A DNA stretch of 64,000 bases from Lysobacter dokdonensis DS-58 (GTDB lineage Bacteria > Pseudomonadota > Gammaproteobacteria > Xanthomonadales > Xanthomonadaceae): the NCBI RefSeq assembly GCF_000770795.1, contig NZ_JRKJ01000005.1:124001-188000 (forward strand). Direction: 5' to 3'. Numbering within the stretch: position 1 is the stretch's first letter; every line of letters starts with the position of its first letter. Positions 14,399-22,302 of this stretch are shown here, in pieces. The notes below the pieces were generated by a model that was not told the DNA's origin, made no database searches, and saw only the letters and a program-made list of their open reading frames with translations. The position numbers and the translations under genes were made by a program.

Positions 14399-15480
14399 TG
14401 CCCGTCAACGACATACTGCTCGACCGCGTGATCGACCGCGAGGTGGATCTGCGCCGCTTCGAGCGCGGGGTAATCCTGCGCCTGATCGCGGTGTTGAACC
14501 GCACCGACGCGCGCCTCACCGCGCAGCTGTCGGAAGCCTTGCTGCGCTTGGATCGCGAGAGCTTCACGGTCGAACGACTGGAGGCCTTGCTCGCCTCGGT
14601 GCGTGCGACCAATGCCGAAGCCTACGCTGCGGTGTTCGCGGCGCTGGAACCCGAGCTGCGCGACCTCGCTGCGCTGGAGGCCGAGGCGCAAGCCACGCTC
14701 ATGCAGCGCACGGTACCTGCGGCGGTCCAGCTGCGCGTGCCGGTCGTGGGCGTGGGGTTGGATGTGGTGTATGCCGCAGCGTTCTCCCAGCCCTTCCAAG
14801 GCCGCCTCCTGCGCGATTGGGTGCGCACGGTGGAGCAGGGCAGGCTGGTGCAGATTCGCAACGCGGTGCGCGCGGGTTATGTCGAAGGTCGCACGACCTC
14901 CGAGATCATCCGCAGCATCCGGGGCACCAAGGCGCTGAACTACGCCGACGGGCTGCTGGATCGCTCGCGGCGGGAGCTGGCGACGGTCGTGCAGACGGCC
15001 CTGTCGCATACCGCGCAGACGGCCCGCCAGGCGTTCACGGATGCCAACGCGGGGCTGGTGAAGGCGATCAAGTGGGTGTCCACGCTGGACAGCCGCACGA
15101 GCCCGATGTGTCGGGTCCGCGATGGGTTGCTGTACACCACCGAACACAAGCCAGTCGGCCACAAGGTGCCGTGGCTGGAGGGTCCGGGGCGGCTGCACTT
15201 CAACTGCCGCTCGGTGTCCGTGCCGGTGCTGAAGTCGTGGCGCGAGCTTGGTCTGGACGCCGACGAGCTGCCTGCGGGAACGCGTGCCTCTATGGACGGG
15301 CAGGTTCCGGCCGATCTGACGTATGCCCAATGGTTCGCCAAGCAATCGGCGGCCCGACAGGATGAGATCGTCGGCCCGGTGCGGGGCAAGCTGTTCCGTG
15401 AGGGTAAGGTCAGCTTTGACCGCTTTACCGATGACCGGGGGCGCTGGTTGACCCTTGATAACCTGCGGGAAAGGCTATAG
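14398..15480 (+). CDS. Phage head morphogenesis protein, Mu gpF-like (minor capsid)
   Basis: The 360-residue protein ends with the MuF domain: a helical segment (DRSRRELATVVQTAL), then KWVSTLDSRTSPMCRVRDG and LHFNCRSVSVPV, residues about 195-285. MuF proteins join portal and capsid and are injected or internal in some phages. The N-terminal half is long helices. Start overlaps the SGNH stop (TGATG). Confidence 0.9.
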   Translation: MPVNDILLDRVIDREVDLRRFERGVILRLIAVLNRTDARLTAQLSEALLRLDRESFTVERLEALLASVRATNAEAYAAVFAALEPELRDLAALEAEAQATLMQRTVPAAVQLRVPVVGVGLDVVYAAAFSQPFQGRLLRDWVRTVEQGRLVQIRNAVRAGYVEGRTTSEIIRSIRGTKALNYADGLLDRSRRELATVVQTALSHTAQTARQAFTDANAGLVKAIKWVSTLDSRTSPMCRVRDGLLYTTEHKPVGHKVPWLEGPGRLHFNCRSVSVPVLKSWRELGLDADELPAGTRASMDGQVPADLTYAQWFAKQSAARQDEIVGPVRGKLFREGKVSFDRFTDDRGRWLTLDNLRERL

Positions 15481-15507
15481 TTCGTAAGGACTTGGCAATG
15501 GCGCGAG

Positions 15508-15747
15508 GTGGCTGTGGGCAAGGTCTTTCTGAATGACGAAGGCGCAGCTCCTGCGCTCGGCCTAAAGCGGCACGAGTCGTGGGACATTGAGAACCTTCGC
15601 TGCTGGCGCGATGCGACTGGCAGCTACTTCTACGCAGACGGAAAGTTGGTGGACATCATTCCCCACATTCCGATAAGCGACGAAGAGTTCCTGCGCCGCA
15701 AGCTTGGCCTAGACGACAACGACCCTCGCGACAGGTCAAACTCATGA
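15508..15747 (+). CDS. Hypothetical phage protein
   Basis: The 79-residue acidic protein begins at GTG after GCGAGG; a second GTG two codons later is also possible. No motif recognised. First of four small genes between MuF and the scaffold. Confidence 0.5.
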   Translation: MAVGKVFLNDEGAAPALGLKRHESWDIENLRCWRDATGSYFYADGKLVDIIPHIPISDEEFLRRKLGLDDNDPRDRSNS

Positions 15748-15887
15748 CCACTCAGCTCAGCGAGTTCTGGCAAATGGTGTTGTTCGCATGGGTGTTCTTC
15801 GGAATCCCTGCGGTGCCGCTGACGTTCGCGCTTGTCATGCAATGGAAGCAGCGCGGCCGACGCGGCAAGGGCCGCTCTCTGGTCTGA
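15744..15887 (+). CDS. Micro membrane protein, 47 residues
   Basis: Coupled to both neighbours (ATGA and TGATG). One transmembrane helix (residues about 11-32) followed by a very basic tail (KQRGRRGKGR). Function unknown. Confidence 0.5.
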   Translation: MTTQLSEFWQMVLFAWVFFGIPAVPLTFALVMQWKQRGRRGKGRSLV

Positions 15888-16078
15888 TGCCCGACCTCAA
15901 GGCCATACGCGGCAACAAGCCCAAGGCGATGGCGCAGGCGCGCATCCTTGAGTGCCCGTGTGGCTCGCGCCGCATCCGCGAGGAGCGCGTGGGCGTGGCG
16001 GTGGACGCTGGCGGCAAGACCGTCCACCGTGGCACCCTTGTCCGCGTCTGTGGGGAATGCGGGAAGGTGCTGCAATGA
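15887..16078 (+). CDS. Small zinc-ribbon-like phage protein
   Basis: The 63-residue product has CPCGSRRIREER and a later VCGECGKVL. The paired Cys near residues 23-25 and 56-59 look like a zinc ribbon. Possibly a DNA- or protein-binding adaptor. Short overlaps on both sides support translation. Confidence 0.58.
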   Translation: MPDLKAIRGNKPKAMAQARILECPCGSRRIREERVGVAVDAGGKTVHRGTLVRVCGECGKVLQ

Positions 16079-16305
16079 AATGGGTACTGGTGGCGGTCGT
16101 GCTGGTGGGCGCGTTCCTCGCCTACGGCTCGCATCTGGCGAACACGCCGGAGGGCAAGCAACGCATTGCGGAACGTCGCGCGATTGATCGCTGCCGCGAG
16201 CAGCAGGACGACGCGTTACAGGAATTGGCGACGCGCAGGTTGATCCGCGTGGCCTGCGACAACATGGTGGCGGACTACCGCGCGAAGTGGAACCGCGAGC
16301 CGTAA
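16075..16305 (+). CDS. Small signal-anchored phage protein
   Basis: The 76-residue product begins with a hydrophobic helix (WVLVAVVLVGAFLAYG), then a charged helical domain with two Cys. It may be exported or anchored facing the periplasm. It is the last gene before a strong terminator. Confidence 0.55.
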   Translation: MKWVLVAVVLVGAFLAYGSHLANTPEGKQRIAERRAIDRCREQQDDALQELATRRLIRVACDNMVADYRAKWNREP

Positions 16306-16327
16306 CGACAACGACATTCGATACACC

Positions 16328-16359
16328 AAGGGCCGCCCAGTGGGTGGCCCTTTTCTTTT
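16328..16359 (+). terminator. Intrinsic terminator before the scaffold gene
   Basis: Stem AAGGGCCGCCC with GGGTGGCCCTT (one G-U), three-base loop, then TTTTCTTTT. The tail is nearly the same as that of the terminator at 6064. Confidence 0.85.
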
Positions 16360-16398
16360 GGGGCCGCGCCCCGCAATCCGCCTAGAGGGCAAACCAAC

Positions 16399-17019
16399 GT
16401 GAGTGATGCAATCGACCTGTCCGCACCCGAGGTGCAGGACGCGATCCGTGCTGCCGTGGAAAAAGCAACCGAAGGCCTCGTCACCAAGAACCGGGAACTC
16501 CTGGCCGAAGTGAAGGAAGCCCGCAAGGGCCGCGAGGTGAAGCCCGAGGATGTCGAAAAGCTGGAAAGCACAATCGACACGCTGAAGGAACAACTGAGCG
16601 AGGCCACCAAGTCGGCGAAGCAGTCCACCAAGGACGCCGAAGCGGCACGCAAGGAACTGGAAAACGAACGCACGCAGACCAATCGCCTGCTCGTGGACAA
16701 CGGCCTCACCGACGCGCTGGTCAAGGCGGGCGTGACCAACCCCGTCCACCAGAAGGCGGCCAAGGCGCTGCTGCGCGAAGGCGTCTCGCTGGATCCCGAC
16801 AAGGCTCTGAAGGTCGGTGAGAAGGCGCTGGGCGATTACATCACCGAATGGGCGGGCGGCGACGAAGGCAAGCACTTCGTGGCGGCTCCCCAAGCACAAG
16901 GCGGCGGCTCGCAGGGCGGGCGCAGCAAACCCGAAACCAAACCAAAGGGTGACAGCGGCGGCGACAAAGACGCTCGCCTCGCACGCGCCCAAGAGCTGCT
17001 TGCGCAGCACGAGGAATAA
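16399..17019 (+). CDS. Head scaffolding protein
   Basis: The 206-residue, highly charged protein is a long coiled coil (residues about 10-100) followed by a short globular part and a flexible Gly/Gln/Ser-rich linker with a basic tail. Position immediately before the major capsid gene and this composition fit a scaffold that is expelled from the prohead. GTG start. No protease domain is seen. Confidence 0.82.
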   Translation: MSDAIDLSAPEVQDAIRAAVEKATEGLVTKNRELLAEVKEARKGREVKPEDVEKLESTIDTLKEQLSEATKSAKQSTKDAEAARKELENERTQTNRLLVDNGLTDALVKAGVTNPVHQKAAKALLREGVSLDPDKALKVGEKALGDYITEWAGGDEGKHFVAAPQAQGGGSQGGRSKPETKPKGDSGGDKDARLARAQELLAQHEE

Positions 17020-17022
17020 AGA

Positions 17023-17997
17023 ATGGCTCTGTCCAGCATGAAGGTCTTCAACAAGACCGTCCAGACGATGGCGACCGAAAAGCTCGCCCAAGATGTCGAA
17101 AAGTTCAACGCCGCATCCGCCGGCGCGATCCGCCTCACGGCCGAAGGCTTCGAGGGCGACTACCGCTACGAGAACTTCTGGGCGTCGCTGCACGCGGCCC
17201 AGCGTCGCGTGGATCGCTATGCGTCCAACGCGGCTGCCTCCAGCACGGCGCTCTCGCAGCTCCAGGCCGTGGGCGTCAAGGTGGCTGGTGGCTTCGGCCC
17301 CATCCTGTTCGAGCCGGGCCAGCTGGCGTGGGTGCAGAAGTCGCCCGCCGAAGCGGCCGAAGTGATCTCGCGCTACATGGCCGAGGCGATGCTGAAGGAT
17401 CAGCTCAACACGGCGATTGCCGCGCTGGTTGCCGCCATCGAGGCGGGCACGACCAACACCGTGTACGACGCCAACACCGGCCCGATCACGTATGCCGACC
17501 TCAACTCGGCGCACGCGCTGTTCGGTGATGCGTCGCAGTCGTTGATCTGCGAAGTGATGGACGGCGTGACGTACCACAAGTTCGTCGGCCAGAACATCGC
17601 CAACGCCGCCACCCTGTTCACGTACTCCAGCGTGCGCGTGGTGGACATCCTCGGCCAGCGCGTCGTGGTCACGGACGCCCCGGCGCTCCGCGAAGCCTCG
17701 ACCACGGCGAACGATGCGAAGGTGCTGTCGCTGGCGGCGGGTGCGGCCACGATCTACGACGGCTCGGACCTGATCACCAACATCCAGACGACCAACGGCA
17801 AGGAACGCATCGAGACCACGATGCAGGCCGACTACACCTTCGGTGTGGCGCTCAAGGGCTTCGCGTGGGATGTCACCAACGGCGGCAAGTCGCCGACCGA
17901 CGCCGAACTGGCGACGGGCTCGAACTGGGACAAGGTGGCCTCCTCGTGGAAGCACACGGCGGGCGTCATCACCCTCGGCATCGTCACCAGCTCGTAA
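17023..17997 (+). CDS. Major capsid protein
   Basis: The 324-residue protein follows the scaffold by three bases with a strong AAAGA-type ribosome site. It has a helical N-terminal arm, the segment WASLHAAQRRVDRYASNAA, and a C-terminal beta-rich part (ADYTFGVALKGFAWDVTN), as in HK97-fold capsid proteins found with DUF4055 portals. It is followed by a perfect hairpin. Assigned mainly by position, length and composition. Confidence 0.88.
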   Translation: MALSSMKVFNKTVQTMATEKLAQDVEKFNAASAGAIRLTAEGFEGDYRYENFWASLHAAQRRVDRYASNAAASSTALSQLQAVGVKVAGGFGPILFEPGQLAWVQKSPAEAAEVISRYMAEAMLKDQLNTAIAALVAAIEAGTTNTVYDANTGPITYADLNSAHALFGDASQSLICEVMDGVTYHKFVGQNIANAATLFTYSSVRVVDILGQRVVVTDAPALREASTTANDAKVLSLAAGAATIYDGSDLITNIQTTNGKERIETTMQADYTFGVALKGFAWDVTNGGKSPTDAELATGSNWDKVASSWKHTAGVITLGIVTSS

Positions 17998-18006
17998 GGA
18001 CCAAAC

Positions 18007-18034
18007 GGAGGGCTCTTTCGGGAGCCCTCCTTCC
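18007..18034 (+). terminator. Hairpin after the capsid gene
   Basis: Perfect 9-bp stem GGAGGGCTC/GAGCCCTCC with loop TTTCGG and only a short T-rich tail. Likely a weak terminator or mRNA stabiliser that keeps capsid mRNA more abundant than the downstream genes. Confidence 0.7.
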
Positions 18035-18037
18035 TGC

Positions 18038-18598
18038 ATGGACGACATCGACAGCGAACGCACGAAGTACCAGAAGGCGTGGGCCATTCCGGGCTACGCC
18101 GACTACGCCCCCGGCCTGCACGAGCTCGCAGGCGCATTGAAGTGGATGCAGCCCGAAGCCGGGGCGAGCATCACCGACTGGGGCAGCGGATCGGGCAAGG
18201 CCGCCGATGCGCTCGTGGACCGTGGCTTCAAGGTCCGCATGGTGGACATCGCGTCCAACGCCTACCGGGGCAAGCACGGCCCGGTGATCGAAGCGTGTTT
18301 GTGGGACTTGCCTGCCGACATGGAGGCCACGCAGTACGGCTACTGCACGGACGTGATGGAACACATCCCGCCCGAGCATGTGGACGCCGTGTTGCAGGGC
18401 GTCGCCCAGCGCACAGAGCGTGCGTGCTTCTTCCAGATCGCCCTGTACCACGACCGATTCGGCGCGCAAGTCGGTGCGCCGCTGCACCTGAGCGTGTTCC
18501 CACCCAAGTGGTGGGAAGCACGGCTCAACCAACATTTCGCGCGCGTGGAGTACGTCCAGGTGCGCAACAAGAACCTACTGGCCCTCGCCCATGCGTGA
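18038..18598 (+). CDS. Class I SAM-dependent methyltransferase (cargo)
   Basis: The 186-residue enzyme has motif I ITDWGSGSGKAADALVDRG near residues 45-63, an acidic end of strand 2 (VRMVDIASNA), and CTDVMEHIPPE at the motif-IV position, as in UbiE/CbiT-like or sugar O-methyltransferases. It lies between capsid and connector, after a hairpin, and overlaps the next gene by eight bases. No weak binding site is needed to explain its ATG. The substrate is unknown: virion protein, host glycan or small molecule. Confidence 0.82.
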   Translation: MDDIDSERTKYQKAWAIPGYADYAPGLHELAGALKWMQPEAGASITDWGSGSGKAADALVDRGFKVRMVDIASNAYRGKHGPVIEACLWDLPADMEATQYGYCTDVMEHIPPEHVDAVLQGVAQRTERACFFQIALYHDRFGAQVGAPLHLSVFPPKWWEARLNQHFARVEYVQVRNKNLLALAHA

Positions 18599-19259
18599 TT
18601 TCAAAGAACTGATCCTCGCGCACAAGGGCAAGCGGATCTGCGTGATGGGCGGTGGCCCGCTCGTGATCCCGAAGGCCGACGTCTACATCAGCACCAACGC
18701 CCACGGCGTCGAGCTGCAAGCGCCCGACTACCTGCTGGCGATGGACGAGAAGAACAGCCGCGAGGGCAAGGAGATGGGCGCGTTCCTGCGCGCCAAGTCC
18801 GACGCCCCGATCATCAGCCCACACGGCTACGCGGACTTCCGCCTCGGCCACTGGCCGCAGAACCCGCGCTTCGTCCTGTCCGGGATGATCGCCACGTGGG
18901 CCGCGTTCGCGATGGGCGCAAAGGTCGTGCTGCTCGCAGGCTGCGATGGCTACGGCGGCGACCCCGGCTACGTGGACGAGGCGCGCAAGATCGCCCGCGA
19001 CGTGAAGTGTCCGGTGCGTGTCGTTGGGGGTGGCCCGCTCACGCAGGTGTGGCCCGAGTACGACGCCAAGGAACGCTTCGGCAAGTACGTCCCGCACAGC
19101 GCCATCGACGGCCTGCTCGGCGTTCCAGGGCAGATCCGCATCCGCGCCCGCAAGGCGTGTTCGGTCGGCTACACCGATTTGGTCAAGGGCCAGGAAATGA
19201 GCGCCATGCGCCATGAAGTCGCCCTGTTGCTCAAGCACCGCATGGTGGAGGAAGTCTAG
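18591..19259 (+). CDS. DUF115/glycosyltransferase-42-like protein (cargo)
   Basis: The 222-residue product begins with a Rossmann-like strand (KRICVMGGGPLVIPKADVYIST), then YLLAMDEK, then GMIATWAAFAMGAKVVLLAGCDGYGG. That pattern is shared by DUF115 proteins and sialyltransferase-like GT42 domains, which bind nucleotide sugars. It is coupled to the methyltransferase gene, so the two probably act on the same substrate, for example glycan decoration. Family assignment is by pattern and should be checked by structure search. Confidence 0.6.
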   Translation: MRDFKELILAHKGKRICVMGGGPLVIPKADVYISTNAHGVELQAPDYLLAMDEKNSREGKEMGAFLRAKSDAPIISPHGYADFRLGHWPQNPRFVLSGMIATWAAFAMGAKVVLLAGCDGYGGDPGYVDEARKIARDVKCPVRVVGGGPLTQVWPEYDAKERFGKYVPHSAIDGLLGVPGQIRIRARKACSVGYTDLVKGQEMSAMRHEVALLLKHRMVEEV

Positions 19260-19747
19260 TGGCCCTGATTGTCGAAGATGGCTCGGGCGTCGCTGGCGCG
19301 GAGTCCTACATCAGCGTGGCGGATGCCGATACGTACTTCGCCGCGCGCGGCAATGCGGCGTGGGCGGCGCTGACCACCGACCAGAAGGAACAGGCGCTAC
19401 GCAAGGGCACCGACTACATGGAGGCCCGTTACCGCTGGCGCGGTGATCGCGTGGCGGACGGACAGGCCCTCTCGTGGCCGCGCAGCTGCGTGTATGCCTT
19501 CGGGTACTCCGTGGACGCGGACATCGTTCCTGAGCGCGTACAGCGCGCCTGCGCGGAGCTGGCGGTGCGTGCCTCGGCCGACGACCTCTCGCCCGATGTA
19601 GGCGCACAGGTGAAGCAGGAGACGGTGGGACCGATCTCGGTCACCTACGCGGACGGGGCGCGGCAGACGACGGCATACAAGGCCGTGGACGCCATGCTCG
19701 CGCCCTACGTGTACGGCATGGGCTCGATTCCGGTGTCGCGCGCGTGA
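19259..19747 (+). CDS. Head-tail connector, DnaT-like family
   Basis: The 162-residue protein opens with VEDGSGVAGAESYISVADADTYFAARG, the sequence start of the phage 'DnaT-like' connector family, followed by a helical bundle (AALTTDQKEQALRKGTDYM). It would form the adaptor ring under the portal. GTG start overlaps the upstream TAG. Confidence 0.82.
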   Translation: MALIVEDGSGVAGAESYISVADADTYFAARGNAAWAALTTDQKEQALRKGTDYMEARYRWRGDRVADGQALSWPRSCVYAFGYSVDADIVPERVQRACAELAVRASADDLSPDVGAQVKQETVGPISVTYADGARQTTAYKAVDAMLAPYVYGMGSIPVSRA

Positions 19748-20097
19748 GCTTCGACTACAGCCGCACGTCCGCCACGGCACTGGGCCTGCTGCAACGCTTC
19801 GGCGCGGCGGCCACGCTCAAGCGCAAGACGGCGGGCAGCTACGACCCCAGCACGGGCACGAGCGCCGAGACGGTCACGTCGCTGGCAACGACCGCGTGCG
19901 TGTTCGACTACCCGCAGTCCTACGTGGACGGCACGCTGATCCTGGCGGGTGACAAGCGCGCCTACCTGTCCAGTGAGCAGGAGCCCAAGCAGGGCGACGT
20001 GCTGACGTGGAATGCCGTGGACCAGACGGTGATCGCGGTCAAGGCCGTGGCCCCTGCCGGGGTGGCGGTGATGTACGAGGCGCAGCTGCGTGGGTGA
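19744..20097 (+). CDS. Head-closure/head-tail joining protein
   Basis: The 117-residue beta-rich protein lies second in the connector set. Its length, the strand pattern (AATLKRKTAGSYDP...YLSSEQEPKQGDVLTW) and its place match head-closure (stopper) proteins such as lambda gpFII or SPP1 gp16. GTG start overlaps the previous stop. Confidence 0.7.
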   Translation: MSFDYSRTSATALGLLQRFGAAATLKRKTAGSYDPSTGTSAETVTSLATTACVFDYPQSYVDGTLILAGDKRAYLSSEQEPKQGDVLTWNAVDQTVIAVKAVAPAGVAVMYEAQLRG

Positions 20098-20533
20098 GTT
20101 CGCGCTCGATATTTCCGCCTTCGTGCAAAAGGCCGAAGGCAACGTGACGCAAGTCGTGCAGAAGGTGAGCGGACACCTGCTCGCCTCGGTCGTCCTGCGG
20201 ACTCCGGTCGGCAATCCGTCCCTGTGGAAGTCCAAGCCCCCGAAGGGCTACGTGGGCGGTCGCCTGCGCGGCAACTGGAACGTCTCCATCGGGGCGGGGG
20301 ACTTCGGCACGACGCCGGTCCGCGACCAGTCGGGCGGCGCGACGATTGCGCGCGGCACCAACATCCTGCACGGCTGGAAGGACGGCGACATCTACCTGAT
20401 GAACTCGCTGCCCTACGTGCGCCCCATCGAATACCTCGGGCACAGCAAGCAAGCCCCGGCAGGCATGGTGCGGCTGACCGTGACCGAGTTCCAGACATTC
20501 GTGGAGCAGGCGGTGAACGAGGTGGACAAGTGA
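20090..20533 (+). CDS. Neck/tail-completion protein, HK97 gp10-like
   Basis: The 147-residue protein has the helix-then-sandwich layout of gp10-like joining proteins: VVQKVSGHLLASVVLRTPVG, GRLRGNW, and the final region SLPYVRPIEYLGHSKQAP where a loop follows. GTG start, short overlaps on both sides. Confidence 0.75.
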   Translation: MGEFALDISAFVQKAEGNVTQVVQKVSGHLLASVVLRTPVGNPSLWKSKPPKGYVGGRLRGNWNVSIGAGDFGTTPVRDQSGGATIARGTNILHGWKDGDIYLMNSLPYVRPIEYLGHSKQAPAGMVRLTVTEFQTFVEQAVNEVDK

Positions 20534-20943
20534 GCGCCAAGCGCATCCGCGCCATCTACGAAGGCCGCCTGAAGACGTGGGCCGATGCGCGCAGTCCTGC
20601 GCTGTCGGTGGCGTTCGAGAACGTGCCCTTCAATCCAGCGAACGGCAGCACGTACCTGCGCGCCTTCCTGCTGCCAGCCGCCACGACGAGCCCCGATCTC
20701 GCGGGCGCGCTGACCACGTATCGCGGTGTGTTCCAGGTTTCGGTGTGCGCACCGATCAACAAGGGCGCAGGGGCCGCGCTGGGAATCGCCGACGAATTGG
20801 CTGCCCTGTTCGTGGTCAACGCACGCCTGACAGCCTCGGGCTTCACCGTGCAGCAGATCACGCCCTGTTCCGTCGCGCCTGCCTTGCAGGACGACACGCA
20901 CTACATCGTGCCGGTCTCCTTCGAGTACCGCGCCGACACGTAA
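20530..20943 (+). CDS. Tail terminator protein (DUF4128-like)
   Basis: The 137-residue product starts IRAIYEGRLKTWAD and contains YRGVFQVSVCAPINKG, as in tail-terminator proteins that cap the tail tube and join it to the head. Followed by a terminator, so it closes the head/neck unit. Confidence 0.78.
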   Translation: MSAKRIRAIYEGRLKTWADARSPALSVAFENVPFNPANGSTYLRAFLLPAATTSPDLAGALTTYRGVFQVSVCAPINKGAGAALGIADELAALFVVNARLTASGFTVQQITPCSVAPALQDDTHYIVPVSFEYRADT

Positions 20944-20969
20944 CTCCAGCTCCGCGCTGGTTCCATCCG

Positions 20970-20990
20970 CCGCCTCCGGGCGGTTTTTTT
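20970..20990 (+). terminator. Intrinsic terminator before the tail tube gene
   Basis: CCGCC/GGCGG stem, TCCG loop, then seven Ts. A second small hairpin CCAGC/GCTGG lies just upstream. Confidence 0.85.
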
Positions 20991-21011
20991 ATGCCTAGAG
21001 GAAATGCCTAA

Positions 21012-21659
21012 ATGGCCGTCACCCTGCCGAATGGGTCGTTGATCGCTATCGCTAGCGGTTACGGCTCCAGCAAGACCGTCTCCGCAATCTCCAACGCCAA
21101 CCCCGGTGTCGTGACTTCGACCTCGCACGGCATCAGCGACGCCACGTTCGTGGAAGTCACCTCGGGCTGGTCGCGCCTGAACAACAAGATCGTCCGCGTG
21201 TCGGGCAGCGCCACCAACTCCTTCAACCTCGAAGGCTACGACACCTCGTCCACGAGCATCTATCCGGCCGGTTCCGGCACGGGCTCGGTGCGTGCGGTCA
21301 GCGGTTGGACGCAGATCAGCCAGATCCTGGCGTCGTCCTTCTCGGGTGGCGAACAGCAGTTCACCGATTACCAGTTCCTCGAATCGGACGCTGCGGTGCG
21401 CATCCCGACGTTCAAGTCGCCCGCCACGGTCACGCTGACCATTGCCGACGACCCGTCGTTGGCTGGCTTCGTCGCTGCGTTGGCGGCGAACAACGACCGC
21501 GCCCAGCGCGCCGTCAAGATCACGCTGTCGAACGGCGCGATCCTGCTCTACAACGCCTACGTCTCCGTTGCGACGCTGCCGTCGCTCACGGTCAACGAAG
21601 TGATGTCCACCCAGTTGACGCTCTCGTTGCTCAACGAGCCGGTCCGCTACACCTCGTAA
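21012..21659 (+). CDS. Major tail tube protein
   Basis: The 215-residue beta-rich protein has early strands (GSLIAIASGYGSSKTVSAI) and a central variable part, then SPATVTLTIADDPSL. It sits between the tail terminator and the chaperone pair, the invariant position of siphophage tube proteins. It forms the hexameric rings of the tail. Confidence 0.85.
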   Translation: MAVTLPNGSLIAIASGYGSSKTVSAISNANPGVVTSTSHGISDATFVEVTSGWSRLNNKIVRVSGSATNSFNLEGYDTSSTSIYPAGSGTGSVRAVSGWTQISQILASSFSGGEQQFTDYQFLESDAAVRIPTFKSPATVTLTIADDPSLAGFVAALAANNDRAQRAVKITLSNGAILLYNAYVSVATLPSLTVNEVMSTQLTLSLLNEPVRYTS

Positions 21660-21667
21660 GGAGCAAC

Positions 21668-21979
21668 ATGGCGAAGTTGAAGCTCAATCCCGAGCCCACC
21701 TTCAAGGCCGACGTGCCGGTCCCCGTTCCGGGGGCCGGTCCGGTCAAGGTGAAGTTCACGTTCAAGTGGCGCAAGCGCGACGAGATCGTGGATTGGCTGG
21801 AGTCGGCCAAGGACATGACCGACGCGGAAATCATTATGGACAGCGCGATTGGCTGGGAACTCGATGACGAGTTCAACGCCGAGAACGCCGAACGCCTCTG
21901 CAACACCTACACGGGCGCGGGGCGTGAGTTCGTCAATACCTACCTCGACGAACTGCGCGGAGTGCGCACAAAAAACTGA
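21668..21979 (+). CDS. Tail assembly chaperone, short form (G-like)
   Basis: The 103-residue acidic protein begins MAKLKLNPEPTFKADVPVPVPG and has VKFTFKWRKRDEIVDWL, as in phage tail assembly chaperones. Its last codons ACA-AAA-AAC-TGA contain a -1 slippery heptamer, so a part of ribosomes should continue into the next frame. By analogy with lambda G/GT it binds the tape measure protein. Confidence 0.85.
   Translation: MAKLKLNPEPTFKADVPVPVPGAGPVKVKFTFKWRKRDEIVDWLESAKDMTDAEIIMDSAIGWELDDEFNAENAERLCNTYTGAGREFVNTYLDELRGVRTKN
21970..21976 (+). other. Programmed -1 frameshift slippery site (A AAA AAC)
   Basis: The heptamer ends one codon before the zero-frame stop and fits X-XXY-YYZ exactly. The -1 frame is then open to 22302 without an early start codon of its own. 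Position in the chaperone gene is that used by many siphophages. Confidence 0.85.
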
Positions 21980-22302
21980 AGGGCATCGCCAGGGCGATTG
22001 CCGAAGGGGACCAGCGCGAGAAGGAGGCCGCCGAGTTCGGCTTCCTTCCCGAAGACTTCCCTGACGATGCCTTAGAGATTTGGCCCGACACGCTCGCGGC
22101 CCACAACGCCTTCGTCGCCCTTTCGACGCAATGGCGCACCAGTTACGGCGGCATCACCGGACTGGACTACAACGCCATCCCTTCCGTGCTTCGACTGATC
22201 GCCATTCCTCGCAAGGAGTGGTCGGGCGTGTTCGAGGACTTGCGGGTGATGGAGGCCGAGACGCTGAAGATCCTCACCGAGCAAAGGGAACATCGTGGCT
22301 GA
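21976..22302 (+). CDS. Frameshift extension of the tail chaperone (T-like, DUF1799 type)
   Basis: Read after the -1 shift, this frame adds 108 residues to the chaperone, giving a 211-residue fusion. The segment AFVALSTQWRTSYGGITGLDYNAI matches the DUF1799 pattern found in frameshift products of phages with GTA-like tails. The frame has no ATG before the middle of the segment and no ribosome site, which supports frameshifting rather than separate translation. The fusion probably chaperones the tape measure and recruits tube subunits. Confidence 0.82.
   Translation: MKGIARAIAEGDQREKEAAEFGFLPEDFPDDALEIWPDTLAAHNAFVALSTQWRTSYGGITGLDYNAIPSVLRLIAIPRKEWSGVFEDLRVMEAETLKILTEQREHRG

Noticed and set aside
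18038-19259. Toxin-antitoxin or restriction pair
   Set aside because: Motifs are those of a SAM methyltransferase and a sugar-nucleotide-like fold, with no nuclease or toxin features.
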